Positions 36,601 to 44,542 of a DNA stretch of 64,000 nucleotides are shown piece by piece; positions within the stretch are counted from its first letter, which is position 1, and each line of letters opens with the position of its first letter. Source of the stretch: Emticicia agri (lineage in GTDB: Bacteria > Bacteroidota > Bacteroidia > Cytophagales > Spirosomataceae); assembly GCF_004168285.1 (NCBI RefSeq), contig NZ_SEWF01000024.1, positions 43,378 through 107,377 of the forward strand. The letters run 5' to 3'. The translations under genes were made by a program, and so were the position numbers. Below the pieces are notes generated by a model. The model was given only the letters and a program-made list of their open reading frames with translations. It made no database searches and was not told the DNA's origin.

Positions 36601-36668
36601 GTGATTATTTTATACAAATGATTACTAAAGATAAGAAAACGTATCAGAAGATAACAGTTACCAAGTAA
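30699..36668 (+). CDS. giant secreted multidomain protein with T9SS-type C-terminal sorting domain
   Basis: 1989 residues. Signal peptide about 1-26 (YSKQSIAQ). Reading in order: an N-terminal beta domain; a pre-peptidase-like (PPC) module with DTYIHLVRLNEDGS around residues 225-325; two Ig-like modules; a carboxypeptidase-regulatory-like repeat (LQGRVTSKTGAGVNNVTISA) around 530; further beta modules; a large unassigned middle (about 850-1350); a Big_5/SbsA-like Ig module (DNYVIGDQISATFNETLG) around 1540-1625; a Calx-beta module (DTKFEGDETVIITVNEGG) around 1750; a coathanger-type module (MKPGFEVKAGAIFKAIIEGC) around 1850; and a C-terminal sorting domain (EEVTLTLYNAFAGEVLKVI...KGDYFIQMITKDK). 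No catalytic site was recognised. Probably surface-displayed or released by type IX secretion, an adhesin or matrix protein. Confidence 0.88.
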   Translation: MKTRLPEILKLFTILLLFIYSKQSIAQVINGSYTIEIHYLQGYGYIDTDPTTAGEQTHTAKVALNNGFGEAPILFDLSSGASNQPKTCYVDHTDANRWGPVVDYNIGTLYGSTNGRFDYTFFSWEDDAGSECNWDSDDDNRGYGWGYRFATNYTQASWYSYPDIAGGTNNTLERIKSTWRFTNGEKTSALDFGTLSNTTYAHINTNRGVPAGAATALGYKNQWTDATALSFKPGNDVTYKFRITSAKRIIFSTVYSESNFDTYIHLVRLNEDGSFNSYVDGDDDDGGNQKSYLQSDLCPGLYGVIVEGYSAAALGDFKLTLQVSGISVTAGTIAISTNNGQSLSLCPNATIPAINSTANSTSTLGNIIYYWKRRTFNNGNWSAWADYTAAGNGVSASNLGSIENNEIIEFQREAQDCGSGAGSNVVTFNRYTPTISAGTIGGSTMIPSPRELPLGTMTSVADASGIPSITISWEKDEGSGWGPATPAGTNQAYSLPELTVTTKFRRKATNACPTVVAVYSNEQTITVINPNGVLQGRVTSKTGAGVNNVTISAKRTTAVTGGLANKTYTTTTGTDGTYAIPGVYYGSTAIGSGATANFTITPSKGVHIFEQTSLTRTVSQTLPVPPDANFVDKTVFSVLGKVTQECATCVGGTVQAPIVCPAANVEFLVDNTYLGNKTLTDGTYALSMDEQRNYTIKPRYKNHTFTPAQLVLPVGESPSTENVNFVDNTTHTISGTFFAGCNEYIGQATLKFSQILPDINGNPVTGCLIKTVTTNLTSGAYSITLPAGKYRVSFESFIPGGSGTDLNPLTVKDFMNQKVLVHDSLTRDIDEKDKILNLVYPRAPVLEVIGLNTICTPTGNVCTPAQLAKPYSLMAQNDSTAFTIKVWQGAPAKNCPAKDSLVYLHTNIQQDDTNQDFIFANLTGTISKKLKGGLPNIVCPYFKTFNLQYADKYKRSATDINKNVVVTGLKSDIGTFTTISPELPLKILHDPQGDLSYSFWEANKTSEQAIRFFRSETDNTNGWVDVKLGTKFEAGIGLTVESAFWGSIKGSINTGARNVTSSESILSISNTQLFSTANNEDVVGAQGDVYIGSAMNLLYSKTHVLTYKNSCLLTLKDDFIIAPDGFATEYVYSEDHIVKTVIPTLRAFRDNPSNTPPERARYSNQVSVWEQTLANNAINKKRAPFEKNISFDGAAGEIRNTTTATSTKSSTIEFGLEVNEELATELGMEIGGSGLSGGVIINSKVETGGSTTNTTIMSTTTGYSLDDGDNGDYFSIDIKKDPVYDTPVFQLVAGTSSCPWEEGTQPRDEMQLVCAIPSVSNIPAAGEAEFTLLLSNTSQSGESRTYLLSFDQSSNPSGAVVTIGGSPVVGNTAYTIGYLGSVQVVVKVKRGASNIYSYTGLKFNLSDACDGSIKKSVALSAFFNSPCSNITLFSPDNNFSVITNVVPVIMKDYTIANLTSVSLEYSKEGTSNWSTAFTRTAAQLSADPSGTQVNWDISNIIDGKYNVRLKLLCASNVTYSQTITGIIDRVAPKLFGSPEPTDDNYVIGDQISATFNETLGCANLNNNNLTIKNLKTNAIIAAQLGCFDNKIMIVPLASMGATSDSIRVTLQNIQDLYGNVKTTPDSWKFILGTSVAATGNKALSMNSNNTIPTVQSGVLTNAGSISISMLENANGTLDFYFNLPAAAPNDFLINYSVSGSASAGTDYTASFFPASRVDGKKITSNQFNGSFGTITILSGQKSARLLIDPIGDTKFEGDETVIITVNEGGDYGIGASYTMTGIIRNDDADDCLNGGNVYTVSNNTNGNTSIAAGTYQKSLLESNGTIVSPTNVTMKGAKSVVMKPGFEVKAGAIFKAIIEGCPPVSSGYSIPTKDTPDLTADTDNTPSFNTEASTPTTQVTSSISYEPNVLAAVSDKKIYFQFTLDKDEEVTLTLYNAFAGEVLKVIDNTHYKGGTYTAEIETATLTKGDYFIQMITKDKKTYQKITVTK

Positions 36669-36672
36669 AAAA

Positions 36673-36707
36673 TAAACGAGGAATCTCAATGCGGGATTCC
36701 TCGTTTA
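36673..36707. terminator. terminator after the giant secreted protein gene
   Basis: A 13-bp perfect stem (taaacgaggaatc / gattcctcgttta) with a 9-base loop starts 5 bp after the stop codon. A-run before and T-rich sequence after make it usable from both strands. Confidence 0.85.
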
Positions 36708-37019
36708 CTTTAACTATTAATAGAAACTATCTTATTTCTAATTATAAGCCTCCTTATATTTACTTATTTCGACAAAACCATTTCAGGCTAAATTTCTGAC
36801 AACTGCATTGCATAAATTTTACCTAAGTGTATGATTATTATGAAATATCCTGAAACGAAATGAACTTTAGCCAATGTTAAATTTTCATATCATTAGTTGC
36901 GTCCTTGTTTATGCGTATGCTGCTTTTGTTACAAACTCCTGCAACCTTATTTCGACAAAATACCTGCCTGGATTTACTTTCGTGTCTTTGCCAAAGAATA
37001 CTTTGCAGAAATAAAATAA
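36708..37019. other. convergent intergenic region with a 15-bp direct repeat
   Basis: No gene seen in 312 bp between the convergent giant-protein and DD-peptidase genes. cttatttcgacaaaa occurs at 36763-36777 and again at 36946-36960. Otherwise AT-rich and featureless. Confidence 0.4.
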
Positions 37020-38324
37020 CTACTGATTCTCATAAATCCAGGTGAGTATTTTTTCTACTTCTTTACGAACCTTAGTAGTGGACTGATTAAAATTATTGTT
37101 CATAAAGCTCACTATCAGGGTTTTTCCTTTTTTTGTAATTAGGTAGCCACTCAGGTTATAAACACCGCTTAAAGAGCCTGTTTTAGCAAAAATAAAGGGT
37201 TTATCGGTATTCTTATAGCCGTTTTTTAGCGTACCGGATTGCCCACCCACAGGCAGAATAGAATAGAGTTTTTGCTGTGGTACGTCTGCACGAAGTTTCT
37301 CTAAGAGTTTTACAATTGAACGGGGCGTAAAAAGATTATATCTTGACAATCCTGACCCATCTACCCATTTAGGAGCATCGGGCAAATCCTGTAAGTATTT
37401 TTCAGTAATTGATTTAATTACGAAAGAAGAATTGAGCGAATCTTTTAAGTTAGCCCCACAAAGTAGTAACAAGTGTTCAGCCAGCATATTATCGCTCTCC
37501 TGCATCATTAGCCGGTACACATCTTCTGATGCCATACTGTAGATAGTCTTGGCATCTTTCGACACAGGAATATGCAAGAGATTTACGTTTCTTCTGAGTG
37601 TGTCAATCAACAATTGCTGCGTTAAGCCTATCGATGTTTTATACGGAATATCCTGTTTATAATTATTCTTCGTCAACATCGATTTAGGCAATAAAAACAG
37701 ATTATCTGTCTGAACCCGGGTAATGGTAGTTCCTTCATCTTTTTTATAAAAGCTATTCTCAAAAATACCCGGTTGCGGCGAGAATTCTCCTTTATCAATA
37801 CTTACTCTGACAATGTTTCCATACATTGGCATAGGTGATATTTCGGCTGAATAATAATCATTGAAATCGTCCCATGCCCAGCCTTCACCCATAGCAGTGT
37901 TCGTAAAGTTACCATCAGCAAAAAAGAATAATTTACTTCGCTTATAGCTTTTCAGAAAATCAAATGCGCTGGTGTTTTTTAAATCATGATGAAAAAGCGT
38001 GGGGTCGCCTGTCCCCCAGAAAATCAACGAATCATCTTTGATAACATAGCGTAATGCTGGAATCGAATCACCCAGTGTTTTAATACAGGCATAGTAGGTA
38101 AACAACTTGGTGTTAGAAGCAGGTGTAAAATATCTATCCGCATTTCTTTCAAAAAGGGTTTTCTTTTGGTCTACGTCATAAATAGCCATTCCGGTAAAAT
38201 TCTGCGCAAATACCTGCGAAGTATCCAATAGTCTGGCATAAGGTTTTTTGTTCGATAATTTCTGTGAGGTTGTACAAGAAATTCCAGCAAAAGCTAATAA
38301 GGTCAGGACAATGATTTTCTGCAT
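37020..38324 (-). CDS. dacB: D-alanyl-D-alanine carboxypeptidase/endopeptidase, PBP4 (S13) family lipoprotein
   Basis: 434 residues, normal for the S13 family. MQKIIVLTLLAFAGISC gives a lipobox, so it is anchored as a lipoprotein. Active-site motifs: YFTPASNTKLFTYY (SxxK, Ser about 66), WVDGSGLSRYNLFTP (SxN, about 318-323) and FAKTGSLSGVYN (KTG, about 389). It cleaves D-Ala-D-Ala and cross-bridges of peptidoglycan in the periplasm. Monocistronic on the minus strand. Confidence 0.93.
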   Translation of the reverse strand: MQKIIVLTLLAFAGISCTTSQKLSNKKPYARLLDTSQVFAQNFTGMAIYDVDQKKTLFERNADRYFTPASNTKLFTYYACIKTLGDSIPALRYVIKDDSLIFWGTGDPTLFHHDLKNTSAFDFLKSYKRSKLFFFADGNFTNTAMGEGWAWDDFNDYYSAEISPMPMYGNIVRVSIDKGEFSPQPGIFENSFYKKDEGTTITRVQTDNLFLLPKSMLTKNNYKQDIPYKTSIGLTQQLLIDTLRRNVNLLHIPVSKDAKTIYSMASEDVYRLMMQESDNMLAEHLLLLCGANLKDSLNSSFVIKSITEKYLQDLPDAPKWVDGSGLSRYNLFTPRSIVKLLEKLRADVPQQKLYSILPVGGQSGTLKNGYKNTDKPFIFAKTGSLSGVYNLSGYLITKKGKTLIVSFMNNNFNQSTTKVRKEVEKILTWIYENQ

Positions 38325-38552
38325 ACTTTTTATTTTTTTGCGAATTTACATCAAGATTAAATGATTGCAACGATTAATAAAGCCTATTTCTTGAAATTAT
38401 TTAAACTTTCCCGATTTCGGGTATCTATCTGAAATCATCTTCGCTTGTTCTGTTCTCTCGGATTAACAGAACTATTCAATACAACCCATAGATTTCTATA
38501 AACCTTCATTTTTTTATCAATCAGGTCATTAATTTTCTATTCTAACCCCCAA

Positions 38553-38594
38553 TAAACAGAAGAGCCTCCCCAAATAGGAAGGCTCTTCTGTTTA
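38553..38594. terminator. bidirectional-looking terminator after the metalloprotease gene
   Basis: A 15-bp perfect stem (taaacagaagagcct / aggctcttctgttta) with a 12-base loop lies just downstream of the metalloprotease stop at 38611 (minus strand). Confidence 0.85.
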
Positions 38595-38610
38595 TAACAA
38601 TGATTGTGTA

Positions 38611-41295
38611 TTATCTGTTTACCACAAATCTTTTTACTACTGAACCATTCTCGGTATGTAAGCGAACCAGATAAGTACCTGCATTCAGGTTGCTTACATC
38701 AATTTTCTGGTTGAATGTGTTTATTTCTGTAATAAACTCTCTGTCCATTACCTTTTTACCATTTGCCCCAAATACCTCCATTTTCACACGGCCCGGTCTA
38801 GCCAGCGAAGTACTGATTTGAATCTCATCAGGTGATGGATTCGGCGATAAGGTAACTAATTTTTCTAAACCCGGTTCTACGGACAATACCGGCGGTGGCA
38901 ATGGGTACTGAATTTTCAGGTTATCAATAGCCCAACCCCAGCCATGAGTCAACTGGTCAGAGAATAAACGGAAACGAATCAATACCACATCTCCTCCCAC
39001 AAAATTATCAGTAATCAACATTCTGATAGTTCTTGGGCGGAATAGTGCTTTGGTACCTACCCCTTTTGAGTCAACCGTAGGAAAAGGCTGTCCATTAGCG
39101 CCAATAGCCGTTCCTGCTGTTGTACTGTTAAAGGTTTGCTTCCATTGATTATCACTGCTTGCATCGTAGCCATCTTCAAACGGTATCCAGGACGCGCCAC
39201 CATCATACGAGCCTTCCACTACTACATAGTCATAGAAATCACCATCTCCAAAAGCAGACCCGGTTTCACCCGGTTCTACTAATACAATTTCATCAAAAGT
39301 TATATTAGCCGAATCTGCCTCCATTTTTATTTCAATAGGTTTCAGTAGCAAAGAAATGGCATTATACTCCAGGTTTTCGTCTCCTCCATTTTTATAAGGG
39401 TGAGCCGAATGTAAGGCACCATCATCAAAACCTGAGGGTTGTGTAATACTCCAGCCGCCTATACCAGCAAAATCTTCGTTAGGGGTATTAAAATCTGTAC
39501 TATACTGCGCAATAGGTGCTTGTGTAACCAAATCTACTACCGCAAACTCAAAATAGTCTGGTGTAAGGTCCACATTAGTACCCGGGGTTTTCAGGTTTGA
39601 AGGCAACACAGTGGTATTTTTATTCTTCGAATTATCAACGGCTACAATGCGGTATAAAACGTGGTCGCCTTTTTTCAAATCACCAAAAACACCTTTTCCT
39701 AAATAAGCATAAATATCATTTCTGCCTTGCGAATAAGCTTTGTCGTCTGTAGCCGGATTATACTTCTTTATACCCACAGGCGTTTTTGCTTGTCCGTTTA
39801 CCATGTATTCTACATATACCGTATCAATGCCATGATCAAAATCATCTTCGGCATTCAGAAAAATATCGGGTTTAGAATTTGATGGAACGAAAGTCAACGG
39901 AAGACTGGTAACAAAAGGAGAAGAAACGTCTTGCTCTCCGACCTGAAAACCATAATAGCCTTCAAGAGGGGCTTCGGCAGGAACAGTATTCTTACGCTTA
40001 TAATTATCTTCTACCACAATATAGTATCTGATGATTGAACTTGCCGAAGTAATGGGAATAACAGCCGTGTAATCGTTGGTTGTGCCAATTCTTGTGAGGT
40101 TTATTGATTTTGCTTTGGTAATTGTATCGTTTTCGCTATAATATACCTTGGCACTACCGGCTACTAAGGTGGTATCACTCGTAATAGTAGCCTTCACTGT
40201 TACAGTTTTTACAGCAGTTTCAATATTCTTGATAGGGGTATGTATAACCGACGTACCTTTCCAGCCCATATCGGCAAACATATTTTTTACTAACGGGCCG
40301 GGGTCACGAATCACCTCTCTTAAACTTGCTGATGATGTCATCAGTGAATTAGGATTGCCTGAAGTGTAGGTATTATCATCAACGTGCGAAGTGCTCGACC
40401 CTGCCTGATAAGTAAAAGGCGCATATAAACGGGGTTTCTCCTCACCCTTAGCCTCAGAAACAGGGCTGTTGAAAAATAAATTATTACCAACTAATTGTTG
40501 ACGCAATGCTGCAGACGGATTAGGGAAATTACCGGTATCAATTAATAGCTGACCTGTGGCATTTTCTACAAACTGGTCGAATATAAAAGGTGAACCTGTT
40601 TCATACCCCCATGCCGCAGTAGTTGAGGTCTGAGTAGAACGCAATGAGGAAGTAAAACCTAAACCGTGGCACAGCTCATGCAAAACAACAGAGGCAAAAT
40701 CGAACTCATTACGGCCTGGTGTGCTGGTACCTAAATACCACGGAGCAGAACTGTTAAACTCTGCTACAATATCAGGCTCATTAACTGAGTTCAGTTCTTG
40801 CCCGGCTATTTTCTCAGCTAATGCAATCGGATACCACGTACTGACCCTCTGTTGTCCGGGGAAATTGCGTGTAAAATCACCCGGGCTTGCCTGTCCTAAA
40901 ATAGTACCCTCATTATTACCACTATCAATCGGGTGCCAGATAGCATCAATACGAATAGGCACTGGCGAACTGATAAGATTAGACCATATATCAACTGCTA
41001 ATTGAAAGGCTTTCTGAGCAGCAGGCGAAAAGCCACTGTAGTTTACGATAAAAGTAGCTTTGGCAGTAGAGCGCACATATTTCCCTTTCAGCGCATCTTC
41101 TACTTCTTTGGCAGGAGGAATATAAGTGTTTGCATCAACATAATTGCCCGGACACACAATCATCTTCCCCTTCATAAATTCAATTTTATTAGGGTTTGTC
41201 TTCGCAAGCTCTTCATGGCGTGGTTTAACAGTTTTCTGGGCAATTGCTGACATTACCAAGAGAGATAGTATGCCAGATAGGTAAATTTTTCTCAT
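38611..41295 (-). CDS. secreted zinc metalloprotease with T9SS type A sorting domain
   Basis: About 894 residues from the ATG at 41295 (MRKIYLSGILSLLVMSAIAQ signal peptide); an ATG at 41310 five codons upstream is equally placed. The zinc site is VVLHELCHGLGFTSS (HExxHxxG) near residue 205 in DFASVVLHELCHG, typical of PA-associated/metzincin-like secreted proteases. Further on are fibronectin-like modules with YYIVVEDN, a long beta-rich region containing FDEIVLVEPGETGSAFGDGDFYDYV and WGWAIDNLKIQYP, and a C-terminal T9SS type A domain (LSPNPSPDEIQIS, LNAGTYLVRLHTENGSVVKRF). Likely an extracellular or surface peptidase. The closest peptidase family is uncertain. Confidence 0.88.
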   Translation of the reverse strand: MRKIYLSGILSLLVMSAIAQKTVKPRHEELAKTNPNKIEFMKGKMIVCPGNYVDANTYIPPAKEVEDALKGKYVRSTAKATFIVNYSGFSPAAQKAFQLAVDIWSNLISSPVPIRIDAIWHPIDSGNNEGTILGQASPGDFTRNFPGQQRVSTWYPIALAEKIAGQELNSVNEPDIVAEFNSSAPWYLGTSTPGRNEFDFASVVLHELCHGLGFTSSLRSTQTSTTAAWGYETGSPFIFDQFVENATGQLLIDTGNFPNPSAALRQQLVGNNLFFNSPVSEAKGEEKPRLYAPFTYQAGSSTSHVDDNTYTSGNPNSLMTSSASLREVIRDPGPLVKNMFADMGWKGTSVIHTPIKNIETAVKTVTVKATITSDTTLVAGSAKVYYSENDTITKAKSINLTRIGTTNDYTAVIPITSASSIIRYYIVVEDNYKRKNTVPAEAPLEGYYGFQVGEQDVSSPFVTSLPLTFVPSNSKPDIFLNAEDDFDHGIDTVYVEYMVNGQAKTPVGIKKYNPATDDKAYSQGRNDIYAYLGKGVFGDLKKGDHVLYRIVAVDNSKNKNTTVLPSNLKTPGTNVDLTPDYFEFAVVDLVTQAPIAQYSTDFNTPNEDFAGIGGWSITQPSGFDDGALHSAHPYKNGGDENLEYNAISLLLKPIEIKMEADSANITFDEIVLVEPGETGSAFGDGDFYDYVVVEGSYDGGASWIPFEDGYDASSDNQWKQTFNSTTAGTAIGANGQPFPTVDSKGVGTKALFRPRTIRMLITDNFVGGDVVLIRFRLFSDQLTHGWGWAIDNLKIQYPLPPPVLSVEPGLEKLVTLSPNPSPDEIQISTSLARPGRVKMEVFGANGKKVMDREFITEINTFNQKIDVSNLNAGTYLVRLHTENGSVVKRFVVNR

Positions 41296-41550
41296 AATCT
41301 TTAACTTCATTTCCTGATTTTTGCAGGGTCTAAAAAAAATACGTAATTCAATGGGTAAAGGTTGTTTTGAATTTTTATACAAGGTAGAAATTCTAACGAA
41401 TATAATAACGCTTTTATGGAGCGAATATTAGAAATAATCCCATAAGTATTATTTATCGGCTCAATTTCTAAAAAGCCCCGGTTTTATCTTTTTCTTAAAA
41501 CTAATTACTGCCTGCTTAAAGCAAAATATCGGATTAACAAACCGAAATCT

Positions 41551-41558
41551 TATCTTTG
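41551..41558 (+). promoter_or_regulatory. -7 promoter box for recQ-moaC-mobA
   Basis: TATCTTTG matches TAnnTTTG; the predicted start lies about 20 bp before the recQ ATG at 41588. No strong -33 element is seen. Confidence 0.5.
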
Positions 41559-41587
41559 CATTATAGACGGAAACCGGGTTTTGAACG

Positions 41588-43486
41588 ATGCAAGCATCAA
41601 AAGAAATATTATTAAAATATTGGAAATATGATTCTTTCCGACCTTTGCAGGACGAAATTATTAATTCTGTACTGGCCGGAAATGATACGCTGGCGATTCT
41701 GCCGACGGGCGGGGGGAAATCTGTTTGTTTTCAGGTACCTGCCTTACAAATGGAGGGAGTGTGCATTGTGATTACGCCACTCATTGCTCTGATGAAAGAC
41801 CAGGTAGAGCAATTAAAAAGAAGAGGAATTAAAGCTGCAGCTATTTATTCGGGCATGCACCGCACTGAAATTGATTATACCCTTGATAATTTTGTTTATG
41901 GCGACTATAAGTTTCTTTATGTTTCTCCTGAACGCCTGCTGACAGAAATTATGCAGGAGCGTACAAAACGGATGAAAGTATGTTTATTAGCTATTGACGA
42001 AGCACACTGCATCTCGCAATGGGGGTATGATTTCCGGCCACCTTATCTGAAAATTCCTGATTTCAGAAAATTTGCACCTAATGCCCCTATGATTGCCCTT
42101 ACGGCCACAGCTACCAAAGATGTAAAGCAGGATATTCAGCAAAAATTAGGCTTACGCAACACTAAAATATTCCAGCAGAGTTTTGCCCGGCACAATATTT
42201 CTTACTCAGCCTTTTGCGAAGAAAGCAAAGAACGAAAATTGTTTGAGATTCTTCAGAAAGTACAAGGTTCTGCCATTGTATATGTAAGAAGCCGCAGAAG
42301 AACCAAAGAGATTGCCGACTGGCTGAATCGTAACAGAATAAGTGCTGAGTTTTATCATGCCGGATTGGCCATGAGCGACCGCTTTAAAAAACAGGAAGCA
42401 TGGATTAAAAATCAGGTGAGGGTAATAGTAGCTACCAATGCCTTTGGCATGGGCATAGACAAACCCGATGTAAGAGTAGTTGTACACCTTGATTTGCCCG
42501 AAAACCTCGAAGCTTATTATCAGGAATCCGGGCGAGCCGGAAGAGATGGGTTAAAATCTTATGCGATACTGCTCTACTTTAAATCTGACCTGACGGATAT
42601 TTATAAACAGATAGAGCAGAAATATCCCCCTATAGAGAACCTGAAACGAGTGTATCAGGCATTAGCCAATTATTTTAAACTGGCCGTAGGCGCAGAAAAC
42701 TTTGAAAGCTATGATTTCGACTTTCAGGAATTTATCGGCACTTTTGGTTTAATAGCCAATGATACCCACAATGCCCTGAAAAAATTAGAAGATGAGGGAC
42801 TCATACAACTAAGCGATTCGTTTTTCAGTCCCTCCAAGTTGGTTTTTAAAATAGACAATCATGGCTTATATAATTTTCAGATTAAAAATGCCAATTATGA
42901 TAAGTTTACCAAAATACTGCTACGGATGTATGGCGGTCAATTGTTTACCGAATTCACAACCATTGCAGAGAGTGCCATAGCCCGCAATTTCTTTGCACAA
43001 AGTGCAGAGGTAGAAAAAATGCTTGAATACCTGCATGAAGCAGGAATAGCTACTTACCAGAAACAAAAAAGCAAACCTCAGCTCACTTTTCTGACTGCCC
43101 GACAAGATGCTAATTATTTAGCCATTGACAGGGCTGAATATCATCGGAGAAAAACAAAAGATACTGAAAGGGTTGATGCCGTTGTACAGTTTGCCCAAGA
43201 GGAAAGAAGGTGCCGGATGCAGTTTTTACAGCAATACTTCGATGAATACACCGAAGCTACCTGCGGTATATGCGACAATTGTCTGAAACAAAAAAAACGG
43301 GAAGTACCTCTTGATATTTATGCCAGGTACAGACAAAAAATACTGGAGATTCTGCCTGCCAATATCATTCATGTAGTAGATTATCATTTCTTTAGTAATA
43401 AAGACTTTGTGACGGAAGTAATCAGAAAAATGATTGAAAATGAAGAAATATGGTATAGCGAGTTAGGGGTTTTACAGAAGAAATAA
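41588..43486 (+). CDS. recQ: RecQ-family ATP-dependent DNA helicase
   Basis: 632 residues. Helicase motifs: LAILPTGGGKSVCFQVPAL (Walker A, about 35-53), LLAIDEAHCISQWGYDFRPPY (DEAH plus aromatic loop), ALTATAT, YVRSRRRTKEIADWL, ATNAFGMGIDKPDVR and YQESGRAGRDG. The RecQ zinc site CRMQFLQQYFDEYTEATCGICDNC-type pattern follows around residue 545. A winged helix should be present; an HRDC domain is not evident. It unwinds 3'-tailed DNA in recombination and repair. moaC follows after 10 bp, so it is co-transcribed with molybdenum-cofactor genes, an unusual pairing. Confidence 0.93.
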   Translation: MQASKEILLKYWKYDSFRPLQDEIINSVLAGNDTLAILPTGGGKSVCFQVPALQMEGVCIVITPLIALMKDQVEQLKRRGIKAAAIYSGMHRTEIDYTLDNFVYGDYKFLYVSPERLLTEIMQERTKRMKVCLLAIDEAHCISQWGYDFRPPYLKIPDFRKFAPNAPMIALTATATKDVKQDIQQKLGLRNTKIFQQSFARHNISYSAFCEESKERKLFEILQKVQGSAIVYVRSRRRTKEIADWLNRNRISAEFYHAGLAMSDRFKKQEAWIKNQVRVIVATNAFGMGIDKPDVRVVVHLDLPENLEAYYQESGRAGRDGLKSYAILLYFKSDLTDIYKQIEQKYPPIENLKRVYQALANYFKLAVGAENFESYDFDFQEFIGTFGLIANDTHNALKKLEDEGLIQLSDSFFSPSKLVFKIDNHGLYNFQIKNANYDKFTKILLRMYGGQLFTEFTTIAESAIARNFFAQSAEVEKMLEYLHEAGIATYQKQKSKPQLTFLTARQDANYLAIDRAEYHRRKTKDTERVDAVVQFAQEERRCRMQFLQQYFDEYTEATCGICDNCLKQKKREVPLDIYARYRQKILEILPANIIHVVDYHFFSNKDFVTEVIRKMIENEEIWYSELGVLQKK

Positions 43487-43496
43487 AAAGAAATAT

Positions 43497-43979
43497 ATGT
43501 CAGAATTTACTCATATAGATGCCTCGGGCAATCCATCAATGGTTGATGTAAGCGAAAAAAGCATTACCAGACGCCTTGCCAAAGCCCGAAGCGTTGTGGT
43601 TTTAGATGAAGCCATACTCGAAAAGCTACAGAACGACGAAATTCATACCAAAAAAGGGCCGGTGTTTCAGACAGCTATTATTGCCGGAGTAATGGCCGCT
43701 AAACGCACAGGAGACTTAATACCCCTATGCCATCCTTTAGGGCTTGAAAACTGCCAGCTTACGATTATGCTGAATGAGAAAAAAGAAGTAGTAATAGAGT
43801 GTACTGCTTCGCTTACAGGCAAAACAGGCGTAGAAATGGAAGCACTGACCGGAGCAAGCATTGCGGCCTTGACAGTATATGATATGTGTAAGGCTTTTTC
43901 GCACAATATTGTCATTAAAGAAACCCGTTTAATTGAAAAAACCGGAGGTAAAAGAGATTTTAAATTAGATACCGAATGA
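43497..43979 (+). CDS. moaC: cyclic pyranopterin monophosphate synthase MoaC
   Basis: 160 residues, standard length. SEFTHIDASGNPSMVDVSEK at the start, KKGPVFQTAIIAGVMAAKR, IPLCHPLGLENCQLTI, GVEMEALTGASIAALTVYDMCKA and EKTGGKRDF at the C-terminus carry the active-site residues. It completes conversion of GTP-derived intermediate to cPMP. The 3' end overlaps mobA by four bases (ATGA). MoaA, its partner, is not in the window. Confidence 0.97.
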   Translation: MSEFTHIDASGNPSMVDVSEKSITRRLAKARSVVVLDEAILEKLQNDEIHTKKGPVFQTAIIAGVMAAKRTGDLIPLCHPLGLENCQLTIMLNEKKEVVIECTASLTGKTGVEMEALTGASIAALTVYDMCKAFSHNIVIKETRLIEKTGGKRDFKLDTE

Positions 43980-44533
43980 ACGGACTGATTCTGATTGGGG
44001 GTAAAAGCTCACGTATGGGAACAGATAAAAGCCTGCTTAATTATCATGGACTCTCCCAAAGAGAATACCTGTTTCAACTGTTAAGCAAGTTTTGTTCAGA
44101 CGTCTATTTTTCTTCCAGACAAGAACAAGGGCTATCTGAAAATGTCATTATTGATACTCTTGCCAACGGCCCTGCGAGTGGCGTTCTGTCTGCATTTGAG
44201 TACAATCCTGAAACGGCATGGCTGGTATTAGCCTGTGATATGCCTTTGGTATCTGAAGAAGCCCTCGAAATATTAGTCAGGCATCGGAATCCGGGAAAAA
44301 TGGCAACGGCCTTTTATAACCCCGAAATCAATGCACCTGAACCTTTGATTACTATTTATGAGCCCAAAACATACCCTCTGATGAGGGACTTTATAAAGGC
44401 AGGCCATAAAAGCCCTAAGATATTTCTGCAAAACAATGATGTGCAGTTGATACACATCGAAGACAAAGGCTTTTTGAAGAATGTGAATACAAAGGCAGAA
44501 TTTAACGATTTTAAAATCAATCTTAAAGCATAG
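43976..44533 (+). CDS. mobA: molybdenum cofactor guanylyltransferase MobA
   Basis: 185 residues. The nucleotide motif GLILIGGKSSRMGTDKSLLNYHG at the N-terminus and LVLACDMPLVSEEALE around residues 82-97 are MobA hallmarks. It attaches GMP to Moco, forming the guanine dinucleotide cofactor of DMSO-reductase-type enzymes. Its presence means such an enzyme, and not only a xanthine-dehydrogenase-type, is expected in the genome. Coupled to moaC; converges on moaE nine bases away. Confidence 0.93.
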   Translation: MNGLILIGGKSSRMGTDKSLLNYHGLSQREYLFQLLSKFCSDVYFSSRQEQGLSENVIIDTLANGPASGVLSAFEYNPETAWLVLACDMPLVSEEALEILVRHRNPGKMATAFYNPEINAPEPLITIYEPKTYPLMRDFIKAGHKSPKIFLQNNDVQLIHIEDKGFLKNVNTKAEFNDFKINLKA

Positions 44534-44542
44534 TTAGTACTA

